From Pelecanus crispus (Eukaryota > Chordata > Aves > Pelecaniformes > Pelecanidae): a DNA stretch of 64,000 nucleotides. The notes under the pieces are model-generated. The model did no database searches, was not told where the DNA came from, and saw only the letters and a program-made list of their open reading frames with translations. Both the position numbers and the translations under genes were made by a program. Below, one piece after another: positions 48,101 through 60,712 of this stretch. Numbering within the stretch: position 1 is the first letter of the stretch; each line of letters opens with the position of its first letter. The stretch is from assembly GCF_030463565.1 (NCBI RefSeq), contig NC_134660.1, positions 1,104,001 to 1,168,000 on the forward strand, written 5' to 3'.

Positions 48101-48461
48101 TTTATGCTATAGTTATCTCTCTCCTTCTCTCTCTTTCTCTCTTTACTTTCCTTACTTCTGTTCTTTCCTTTGGTTCGGGATTTTCTTTTTTTTTTTTTTT
48201 TTTTTTTACGATTTTTGAATGTCTCTTCCAAAAAAAGGGAAAAAAAAGAAAAAAAAGACAAGAAAAAAAAAAGCGTTTTTCTCTCCTTTAGTTAGCATGC
48301 GCACAGTGAAGCAAGTTGTAAAGTGATCTTTAGGTTAACTGTGAAAAAGAATGTATACTGTATACGTGAATTACTTTATTGGGGGAACTAATGATATATT
48401 TTGTTGTTCTTTCATCACTTTGTTCTATTGTCTAAACCTGGAAGCGGCGGAAGAAAGTTAC

Positions 48462-48549
48462 AATAAAGTTTACAAGCGAGAATTCCGTGACATCATTCTT
48501 TTACCCTGCTCCGTTTCCTCCAGGACCACTTTGATAGAAAGGAAATAAA
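48462..48549 (+). terminator. HOXB8: HOXB8 poly(A) signals, two AATAAA copies
   Basis: AATAAA occurs at 48462-48467 and 48544-48549. Both are followed by T/G-containing sequence (after the second, GTCAATTGTGTCGG). Either or both may be used; both lie after the miR-196 site, so isoform choice between them would not remove it. Confidence 0.6.
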
Positions 48550-48570
48550 AGTCAATTGTGTCGGAGCTGC

Positions 48571-49863
48571 AGCCCCGGCCACCAAAGCCCCCCGTGCCCG
48601 GGGAGATGCGGGCGGGCCGGGCCGGGGCCGGGAGCTGCTGCGGGCGAGCGGCGGGGAAGGGGAGGGGGCCGGGGCAACTGCCATGGCTTCTGCTCTTCTT
48701 GTTGTTTCTAGCAGTTCCCGGGTGGTGACAGGTTGGGAGGCTGTGTGGAAATCCTTCCTGAAGGTAACGTCCGTGCGTTTATTCCCCCTCCTTTCTCTTT
48801 CCTCCTTTCTCCCTCCCTCCTCGCCCACCCCGCTGCCCCCGCAAGGCGAAGCCCAGCTCTGGGTCCCCCCCCTTTCCTTTCCTCCCGCTCATCTCGCTGA
48901 AAAAAAAAAAAAAAAAAAAAAATTGTCCGTCGCGCAGCTGAGCTGCTCTCTGCTCCTTGGCCGCCGAGCAGGGCCGCGGCCACCGGGGCTGCACCCCCGG
49001 CCCTCGCAGCGTAACCTTGGGGAAGGAGAAGCAGCACAGCCCCCAGATGCACAGCCACCATTGTCCGCGCTGCTTTTCCTGCCTGTAAGACTTTCTTTCT
49101 TTCTAAACCCTCCCCCCCCCCCTCTCCCCCCTAAACACAAAAATTGAGGCAGATCGCATTTTGGAAGGTCTCTCTGCTTCTCCAGCAGAAAGCAAATCAG
49201 CCAGCTGCTCAGGTTTTACTTCGAACTGTAATTGAGTCCCGCAGAACCGCTGACACGCTGAACAAGGGATCTGTACACTCTTTATTTTTCGCAACAAGAA
49301 AAGCAAATGCCAGCTCAATACGAAGCTCAAAGCCTGTGGCACTGGAATAAATTAGATATAGAGCTGAATGGCATTTGGGGGAAAAAAAAAAAAAAAGAAC
49401 CCTGAAACTATTAGGTATCAATGAGACATTTGTCTTTTTTTTTTTTTTTTTTGGGGGGGGGGGGGGTGGCCGGGGAGGGGGAGAGGGTCAAGGGGGGCGG
49501 GGAGGGAATTATGTACAGTCTTGTGAAAAAGTACCTCGGAGCCGGGGAAATGGTGCGAAGGAGGGAATTTTAGAGGGGATCAATAAAGGCATAAATAGAG
49601 CTCCCTTCCTTTTCCTCCAGCAGAGAGAGACCGAGAGGGAGACGCTGGTTTATCAGCAACGTGCTTTTACCCCCCACCCCCCCTTTTCTCTTTCTCCCTC
49701 CGTCTGAGCTGAAAACTGATTACAGGTTGCTTATCGACTCCAGCACAATTTCACCCCTTCCAGCATAGATCTTGGAGGGTTTTATATCGCATCAATTATT
49801 TATCATATTTTATAAATCCAGCAGCACTACAATTTTTTGCCCCCGAGGAGGGAGCGGGCGGCG
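48571..49863. other. HOXB8-HOXB7 intergenic region
   Basis: About 1.3 kb between HOXB8 poly(A) signals and the HOXB7 promoter elements. It has a CpG-rich patch at 48570-48680, A/T tracts near 48900 and 49435, a G-run near 49450, and an AT-rich stretch before the HOXB7 promoter (TCAATTATTTATCATATTTT near 49793) with Cdx/Hox-type TTTAT cores. No gene was seen. Confidence 0.5.
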
Positions 49864-49961
49864 ATTGGCGCCGCCGGAGCCACGTGCCCGCGCGTCACAT
49901 GGGCCGGGAGGAAAAAGGGCTCCTTTTTGGTGTAAATCTGGACTCTAATTCCGTAATATAT
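49864..49961 (+). promoter_or_regulatory. HOXB7 proximal promoter: inverted CCAAT, E-box, TATA-like
   Basis: ATTGG (49864-49868), the E-box CACGTG (49881-49886) and a TATA-like TAATATAT (49954-49961) stand in promoter order within 160 bp of the HOXB7 ATG. CACGTG with a CCAAT box is the USF/NF-Y arrangement known from other HOXB promoters. A TSS near 49985 would give a leader of about 35 nt. Confidence 0.5.
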
Positions 49962-50021
49962 CACGGTACCTCGTAAAACCGACACTAAAACGTCCCGACC
50001 TACAAATCACCCGGCCAAATT

Positions 50022-50421
50022 ATGAGTTCATTGTATTATGCGAATGCTTTATTTTCTAAATATCAAGCCGCAAGTTCGGTTTTCCCATCCGGAGTCTTTC
50101 CCGAGCAAACTTCTTGCGCTTTCGCCTCCAACACCCAGCGAGCGGGGTATGGGGCCGGATCCACGCCTCCCTTCGCCGCCTCCATGCCCGGGCTCTACTC
50201 CAGTGGCAGCGCCGTGCACCCCCAGCCCCCCAGCATGTACTCCTCGGGCTACGGCCTGGAGCCCGGCTCCTTCAACATGCACTGTTCCCCTTTCGAGCAA
50301 AACCTCTCCATGATGTGCCCGGGAGACGCTTCCAAGCAGAACTGCAGCAAAACGGACCAGAGGGACTCAGATTTGCAAAGCGACAGTAACTTCCGCATCT
50401 ACCCCTGGATGAGGAGCACAG
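50022..50421 (+). CDS. HOXB7: HOXB7 exon 1 (coding)
   Basis: First coding exon of HOXB7, an Antennapedia-class homeodomain transcription factor. The protein begins [20 protein letters not shown], the conserved Hox7 N-terminus, continues with [13 protein letters not shown] and a Ser/Gly/Pro-rich middle, then [19 protein letters not shown]. The PBX-binding hexapeptide IYPWMR is at residues 126-131. The exon ends AGCACAG|GTAAGC, leaving one base of codon 134. Joined to 53267-53520 it gives 217 residues, the same length as human HOXB7. The ATG has A at -3 and lies about 2.4 kb after the HOXB8 stop. Confidence 0.98.
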
Positions 50422-53520
<3,099 letters not shown>

Positions 53521-53685
53521 AAGGGGCGAGAGGTGGATGCAGGAAACGTGGAAACCCACGCGAGAAGAAAAGGGGGGGGAAAACACACAGAAAAAGACTA
53601 TATATTAAAATAGATAAATGATAAGTGCATAAATAATTAAAAACCCTAGGAATGATACATTGTGTTTCCTGACACTGAAAAAAAT

Positions 53686-53744
53686 ACTACCTATATTAAA
53701 GTCTTTTTTTTTTTTTTTTGTACAATAGAATGACTATCTACCTA
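53686..53744 (+). promoter_or_regulatory. Two miR-196 seed sites in HOXB7 3'UTR
   Basis: ACTACCTA at 53686-53693 is a full 8mer site for miR-196. CTACCTA at 53738-53744 is a 7mer-A1 site. Sites about 50 nt apart are close enough for some cooperation. HOXB7 is a recognised miR-196 target in mammals. Confidence 0.75.
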
Positions 53745-54189
53745 TTAAATGTGGCTTTAGAGTCAGAATAGACACATTTTTCTATGTGAGTCTTCCTATA
53801 GTACAGGTAATTTGTAAATCTCCGTTTGTACTTCGCTGTGTACTTTTTGGTATGAAGTAACGTGGTCGTGATTAGCACCTTTAATTTAGAAAATGTGACC
53901 TGAAAGTCTGAATGCAAATTATACTTAGCGTATATAGTCCTGTACATAATGCGAATGATTATTACGCCTTCTCCCTGTAACCTCTGTGGTTCTTTTCTCC
54001 TTGCTATGCTCTTTTGTCTGTGTATATTTTTACCTGGATTTCTTCCTTGTTCAAGTCTCTACGAAAAAAAGAAGAGGAATTAATATTGTGCTACGTAAAA
54101 TGTTGTATATCAAAGTAGCAAATTATTTAATGGCGGCGCGTTGCTTTTTTTTTTTTTTTCTCCCCTTGTCTGTGATTATTATTCTTCAA

Positions 54190-54298
54190 AATAAAAAGGA
54201 AATCTCCAATAATCTACCATCGCGTTGGGTTCCTTCCCCTTTTCTTATTAAAAATAACACACGGGCTTTTGGAATTGCTTTTTCCCATGTAAAATAAA
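54190..54298 (+). terminator. HOXB7: HOXB7 poly(A) signals
   Basis: AATAAA at 54190-54195 and again at 54293-54298. Either could terminate HOXB7 mRNA; both lie beyond the miR-196 sites. Confidence 0.55.
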
Positions 54299-56099
54299 TA
54301 TACTAAAAGATGCTTTTAGATTAATACGTGCCCCGACCTATCATCCTGAACGTCTCTCTCTTTTTTTCGGACAGTCACTCCTTTCGAAATTTGAGTCGCT
54401 TTGCAATAGATTTGGCGAATTCCCCCAGATATATTTGATATTCGGGGCTCTGGAGATGCGGGCCGCTCTCCCGCCCCTCCCCGGCCGTTGCGCTGGGCTC
54501 TTCCCGAAGGAGGTGGGAGCGTCAAGGAGGAGCGCGGCGGAGCCCGCACCAGCCCAAACACTCTGCGCGCCCCTTCATTTAATTCTCTTCTTCTTGTAAC
54601 TAATTTGCAGAAACCCAATCTATATCGCCGTGCCTTTAGTATATATATATATATGTTTTTTTTTTTTTTTTAGATTCTCCCTCCGCCCTTCAATTACTTT
54701 ACTACGGACTGGAACTCTTTCATTAGCACCAAATAATGTTTAGCATCAAAGCGCGCATAAAATAAATTAAAGCAATTAAACGCGGGGGGAAAAAAAAAAT
54801 CAACAATGCAAAACAAAAGGCGAGTAAATTTAAGCACTTGCGCGGGGGCGCATCCTCCGCCGCCCTCACCCCCTCCCGCCCCTGCCTGTTTATTTACATT
54901 GCCAGGCTGCGCAGTAAAGCCGCGGATTCCTCCCGCGGAGGCTCCACGTAATTCACTCCACAAATGCGTTGCGCAAGATGCACAGGGAAGGGGGAAAAAA
55001 AAAAAAAAAAATGCAGCCAGCTTTGGAAGGACTTGGCGGTGGCAGCTTCCCACCTTCTCCCCTTCCCTCCCTCCCTGCTTTTCCGCCCCCCACCACCGCA
55101 GGGACCTCAGGTCCTAAGCCGGGGCGCGCAGGGCACCCTGCAGCAGGTTTTAGCCAAAATAAGGTGACACGTCAAGCATCTGCGCGCCCACGTCCATAAT
55201 CCGGATTTGCTGCATATACTCATCACGGGAAGCCCATTAGGAAAGGCAGCCGCTGTTACGGCTTTCGCACACAAATTCCCACTTGAAGGGAAGGGGGAAG
55301 AGAGGGAAATCTTCCTTTTTTTCCTTGGTGAACCCCCTTGGTGCAATCTCTTTGCAGGAGCTCTCTGTGCGTGGCGGGGATGGGGGGGAGGAAAAAAAAA
55401 AAAAAAAAAAAAAGCAGAGGTTCCAGAAATTTCCCCCCCCCCCCCGCGCCTGGCGCGGCCGCCCCCCTGGCACGGCCCTCTGCGGCCGGGGGGCACGCAG
55501 GGACTGAGGAGAATTCCATGGGAAAAAAAGAAAAAAAAAAAATTAAAAAAGGCAACGCAAGCCCCAGCGACGCCTCCGTGCGCCCCACGGGCAGCGGCTC
55601 AGCGGCGGGGGCCCCACCTTGCCCCGGCGCCCCCCGCCCGCGCTGCAGGGGGCCCGGCGGCTCCGGGGGGCCGTGGCCGTGGGGAGCGCGGCAGGCAGGG
55701 ACCCCGCCGGCTCGGCTCTGCCCGGGGCATGGGCACCCCGGCCACGCTTTTATTGCCTTTATTTGCCTCTTTTGCTTTTTTTATTTTTTTTCCTCTCCCC
55801 CCGCCCCCCCCCCCCCCGCCCCGAAATCTGCTAATCGCCCCTTTCAGCAGAAAGGATCCCAATGGCGTAAAAAAAAAGGCATCAAAAATCCCACCCGAAC
55901 CCCACTGTTTTACTGTGCCTTCCCCCATTTAAAAGCCAACCCCAAGCTCTTTATTCTGGGGGGGCCGTTATTGTTCGCAGCCCAACGTGTGAGGCGTTAC
56001 TCGATTATTTCTCTCCAACACCCCCCCCACTCGCAACCACGGAGCGGGGAAAAAATTCCCTGAACCCGCTTTCATATTCTTTTATTTTTGTTTAAAAAA

Positions 56100-56110
56100 A
56101 AGATGGCGGC
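56100..56110 (+). promoter_or_regulatory. Perfect YY1-type motif
   Basis: AAGATGGCGGC is the full YY1 consensus. It lies in the HOXB7-HOXB6 interval, with TTTATGA-type Cdx/Hox cores within 100 bp downstream. YY1 sites occur in reported mammalian Hox Polycomb-response regions. Confidence 0.45.
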
Positions 56111-56884
56111 TAAGAAAAAGACTGCTGTTAAACCGGTCATGAAGAAATGCAATAAATTCCTTGTTGTTTTATGAAAATTTACAACTTTGTGATAGAACTT
56201 TATGAGTGGCTGGGTTCTGGGATTGGCCAGAGCCGGTCATGTGGACTGCTAACCGTGAACATGAACTTTTTATTATTTCCCATGTGGTTATATTGCACCA
56301 TTCTTCTGTCCGCTGCACCTTGGGTCGGATCAGTGTCCTCTATAGGGCTCTCGCCTCTTTACATTTTTTTACTTTTGTGTATAAGCTCGATAGGGCTAAA
56401 ACAGGGGAGAGGGGCGGGGGGGACGCCTGTGCACACATCCACACGCACACATAGGCACCCACCTCCGCGCACACACGTAGCAAAAGAGTTATATGATTTT
56501 TTAAATTTTTTTTTTTTTTTAAATTCCTCTGTTAATTTGCCTGCTGATTTGGAGTCTCAGTAGTAATGGAGGGGCAGAGGAGATTCTGGACCGAGTGGAG
56601 GCTATCATTTTTCAAAGAGGGAAGTTACTCCATTTTCTATGCAAATGACAGAAATGCAAGAAGCTCTCACAAGTCAGAGAGGCAATCGACGGCTATCAGG
56701 TTGGGACAATATTTGTCAGCTAACAGATAAGCAAACGCTGTCTCTCTCTCCCTATATATTTTACTTATACCACAGAAATGGACGTCAAAAGGTAAGGGAA
56801 TAATATCTGTTTCTCTTAATTTAATTTTTTCTTTGAGAAAATGCATTTGTCAAGCTGCCTTTTCTATTCCATTCCCCATCTCCC

Positions 56885-57210
56885 TCTCCTTTCTACCCGG
56901 GAGGGGGTAAAGAGAAAGAGAAGGGTGGGGTGATGAAGAAGGGAGGCACTGCAAGAAATCAGGGGTGGTGGAAATCTGTTTAAGTGACAATTTCCCGGAA
57001 AAAGTGTGGCGTAAAGGTGAGGAAAAGAGAGAAAAGGAGAGGGGAAGAAGAATGCAAAAAAGGTAAAGAAAGAAATTGAGCGAAGAAAGAAATAGAGAAA
57101 GAAAATTGAGAAAAGATGTGAGAAAGCGAGAGAGGGAAAGAGAGGAAGAAAATAAGAAAGGGAATAAGAAGGAGAAAGAAAAATGGAATAAGGGAATAAG
57201 GGGAAAATAA
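56885..57210 (+). repeat. Polypurine tract (GA-rich)
   Basis: About 300 bp of nearly unbroken A/G on the plus strand (for example GAAAGAAATAGAGAAAGAAAA), with few pyrimidines. It can form triplex (H-DNA) structures. A 120-residue Phe/Ser/Leu-rich frame on the opposite strand is a composition artefact. Confidence 0.8.
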
Positions 57211-58644
57211 AGCCTGTAAAGGTCACCTGGAGATAGTAGACTTGGAATGAAGGATTTTGCAGTAGCTCGGTGACGGAGGCTTTTAGATACTGCCTTTAAA
57301 AAAATACCAAACCCTTTGTGGGTAGTTGTCGTGTTTTATTTTTTTCCCCCTCGCAGAATCTCTTGCCAGTTTGCCTGTCTTCAGGCGAGCCCCGTAATTT
57401 GGCGAAGTTTGTGTGGAAGCCGGTTGGGTTTTGCGTTGCTCTCCAGGGTCATTATTATGTGGGTGGTTTCTTCGGAGAGGGCACTTCGCGGCAGTCCTCG
57501 GAAATAAGGTTCTGGAAATTAGTTAAAAAAAGAAAAGGGGGGGGGAAGAACAAAAAAAGAAAAGAGAGAAAAAAAAAAAAGATAATAAGAACGAAGCCAA
57601 CCCAGAGCGCAGCGCTCTCATTGTATTTTTTTTTTTTTTTCCCCCTCGTGAAACTCCCAAATGAAGCTGACGTTGCGGTGCAATAAACCTCCCTGTATTT
57701 AATTGCGCTCTGCAGTGGCACCGGGGCTGCGCGGCGCTCCCGGCCGGAATCCCGGCTGGGGCTGCAGCCCCACGGCCGGGGCGCAGCCGGGGGGCGAGCG
57801 AAGCCCCCTCCCCTCTCCCCGCGCTCCCCGAACGCTTGCCTTCGCGCCGGGAAAGTGTTTGTCCGGAGCTGCCCGTCCTTTGAAATGTGTCTTTTTCAAA
57901 ATTTTCGGGGGTGGGAGGGGGGGCAGGGGGTGAAATACAGTGCTAATTGCTGCTGTTACGAGGTGCTTTTTAAAGCAGATAATGTAAGAGCCTGTGTGCG
58001 CGAAGCGGGATTGAGTAAGAGATTCATTACTTAAGCATAAACCATTTTATGACGTGACGATTTATCTCACCTAAACTGACTGTGCCTGAATATTGTGTGG
58101 ACACGAGTAAACGATCGCATAGCCGTGGAAATAATAAACAGAAAGTCATTTTTAAAAGCTATTTCTTCCCGAACCTGTTACATTTTTCATAAATCACGGG
58201 GGGTGGGGGGGGCACCGCTAATGTCGGATCAAACGCCTCTTCTCCCTTTCCCCCAAGTCTCTCCGCGCTCGCTTTTTTTTTTTTTTTTGCTGTTCGTAAA
58301 GAAAAAAAAAAATTGTAAAAAAATGGATTTAATTTAGCAACTTTGCTGCAAAACGCTTTTCTGCCGCTTTTTCCACATCCTGCGTGGGCAACCACTTGTG
58401 GGCAGAGCTTTGGAACCATTTCAGCCCGGTCCGGCGTGCGGGGACCGGGAGACCCCCGCAGCGGGGGTGCCGGAGGGGTTGGGGGTGGGTGTCCGCGCTG
58501 CTGCCGGCGGGGCTCCCCTCCCGGCCCCCTCCCCTGCCTGTTTATTGGGGAGAAGCGGCTGGAGCGGCACAAAGCGCGGGCGGCCCCCCGCCGCGCAGCC
58601 CCCCCGGGGCCGCCGCCGCCGGCTCGCCCATTCCCCGCCGTCTG

Positions 58645-58658
58645 CTGCCATCTACCGT
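58645..58658 (-). promoter_or_regulatory. CTCF-like motif between HOXB7 and HOXB6, minus orientation
   Basis: The bottom strand reads ACGGTAGATGGCAG, matching CCASYAGRKGGCRS at about 12 of 14 positions with an intact AGATGGCAG core. Its orientation is opposite to the motif at 41866, so the two face each other across HOXB8 and HOXB7. Occupancy is not shown. Confidence 0.45.
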
Positions 58659-58892
58659 CGGCGGCGGCGGGCGGCGGCTCCCGGGGGGCTCCCCGCAGCC
58701 GGTGCCCCGGCGGGGGGGGGGTCCCGTGCCCCGCCTGCCCTCCCCTCTCCCCGGCCGGGCCCCGCCGGCGAAGCCGCTCCGGGGGGTGCCCCGCGGCGGG
58801 GCGCGGGCGGTGGGTGCGCCTATAGACACCCAGCTATAGGGCGCGCTCGGGCGCGTTCGTGCCCCCCGCCTGCGAGCTGCGGCCGCCCCAGA

Positions 58893-58950
58893 TGCGCCTA
58901 TGGATCTATACATCCCCCGCCTGCGCCTATGGATCCGTGCATCCCCCGCC
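58893..58950 (+). repeat. 29-bp tandem duplication in CpG-rich block
   Basis: TGCGCCTATGGATCTATACA begins the first copy (58893-58921), and TGCGCCTATGGATCCGTGCA the second (58922-58950); both end CATCCCCCGCC. Further CCTATAGA/CCTATGG motifs occur nearby (58818, 58990 and 59007). Confidence 0.85.
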
Positions 58951-60633
58951 GGCGCCCCAGGGGCGTGCGCAGCTGCCGCCTGTGCGCAACCCTATGGGCG
59001 CGGGCACCTATAGAGCCCCGCGTCCGTCTGTCCGCAGGCGGGCGGGGGGCGGGGGGTGGCTGGGTGCGGGCAGAGCGGGGGTGTCGCCAAACGCGGTGCG
59101 CGAATGACGCGCGAGGCGCGGGGGTCTGAGCTCCGGCCCGTGTCTCCGCATTGCTCGGGGTGGTCGTTCCGGGGGGGTCTGCAGGAGGTGTCAGGCCCTG
59201 CACACCGGGGGGCTGCTGGGGAAGGAGCGGGCGACGAATCACTTTTAAGTTACTGTAGGCTTCGGAGGGACAATGCGTGTCTGTTATTTTAAAAGGTTTC
59301 GCTCGCCCCCTCCCTCCCTCTCGCTTTCTCCCTCTCGTTTTCCTCCTTCTACCACACAGTTTCCTGGCAACTGTTTACGTCTAGACTAGGGACATTTTCT
59401 GGAAGAAAGTGAGGTGCCCGGGGACTATGTTAAAAAAAAAAAAAAAAAAGAAGGGGAAAAAAAAAAAAAGAAGGGGGAAAAAAAAAAAGTTTCTCTCTTT
59501 CGACCAGCAACAGCCGTGATTAACTTGTTCCATGCTGTAATTCCCAGCACCCCCCAGCATTCGCTTTCCGCATTACAGGATCCGTCTCGCCTTCCCCTCT
59601 CCTTCTCCCCGCGTCCCCAGTATGAGCTGACCAGCAGCCCCCCCTTCCCCTCCCCGGGGCTTGCGGACACACCTCGGGCTGGATGCATTTGGACTCCCCC
59701 CGTGCCCCGCTCCCCCTCTGCCCTCCCCTCCTCCCCCCTCCCCTTCTTTTTTTTTTTTTTTGTTAATAATTAGCTGCACTCTTTAATGGAACAATGGCAG
59801 ATTATTATTGCTTCTTTTCAAAGATCCCATTAACAAGGTTATTATGCACTGCACGGGAAGTCAGGTAAATTAAACTTAAATTGCTGGAAATTAAGTTTCA
59901 GGCGGTTGTGCGCGGGGAGAGCGGGGATTTTTTTACACCTTCAGGGATCATTGTTTTAAATACTCCAACCCTGGAGCCGCACACGGCTCTGTCGGGGTTT
60001 TTTTCCGATGCGATGCTGGGTGTGCATGAGCGTTACAGGGGAGGCTTCTCTGCTGCCAGCGGCTTTCTATGTCTGACTCCAGGAACAAGGGGTTTTTTCA
60101 AGTGTTTTCGTGGTGTTGGCTTGACTTTATGGCTGCAATAAGTCCCTCGGTAGGGAAACCCCCGCTGTGTTCTCACTTCAGAAGGATCGGGAATTCCAGC
60201 TCCACATGAAAAAAAGAGAGTTTCATTTTTTATTGGAACCAACTGCACTGAACTTTCTACCAAGTTCTTAGCGGGTTTAGCTTTCACACAAGCAACGCTC
60301 TGTTCTGTTTGCATTTCGAAATATTTGGGTGTTGTTTTAATCCCCTCATCTATCTGCCTGGCTCTGCTCGGTGGGGTTGGCGTTCGCCGGCCAGAAAGGC
60401 AAAGCGGCGCAAAGTGGGACCTTCCTGGGCAGAGAGCTGGGCTCGGACACGCTGTAAATACTTCTCTTTATCTGTATTTATACCCTGCCCCGTGAGCGAT
60501 GCCTGCCAGGAGGGGAAAGCCGGCTGCCCCGCGCAGCTAAACGCGCCACACCACCTCCCGCACCTTCCCCGCCTGCTTGAGCAAACCCCGCGCCGGTTTT
60601 TGCGGAGATGCGGCCAAGGGCTAAGGGAAGGAA

Positions 60634-60712
60634 GATGTGCCCGTCGGTGCCCCACGGCCGGGCGGCCCTACAGAAACATGTGCCCGTCGGTGCCCCACGG
60701 CCGGGCGGCCCT
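60634..60712 (+). repeat. 44-bp-spaced tandem duplication
   Basis: ATGTGCCCGTCGGTGCCCCA starts both copies (60634 and 60678); about 35 bp are identical between them. It lies in a CpG-rich patch upstream of HOXB6. Confidence 0.9.

Larger units (their letters stand above)
47592..48570 (+). other. HOXB8: HOXB8 3' untranslated region (inferred)
   Basis: The 3'UTR runs about 0.9-1.0 kb from the stop to one of two poly(A) signals. It contains CT tracts (about 47895-47935 and 48115-48145), a T tract near 48187 and the near-perfect miR-196 site. The region's end is inferred. Confidence 0.7.
53521..54315 (+). other. HOXB7: HOXB7 3' untranslated region (inferred)
   Basis: This AT-rich 3'UTR of about 0.7-0.8 kb contains two miR-196 seed matches (53686-53693 and 53738-53744) within 60 bases, separated by a T tract, and two AATAAA signals near its end. 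The end is inferred from the poly(A) signals. Confidence 0.6.

Noticed and set aside
56864-57226. Phe/Ser/Leu-rich minus-strand frame resembling a membrane protein
   Set aside because: It is the complement of the polypurine tract, so its hydrophobic look is compositional.
55207-59129. Several 150-240-codon frames between HOXB7 and HOXB6
   Set aside because: They run through homopolymer Lys or Pro/Ala/Arg-rich CpG sequence and lack any known domain.
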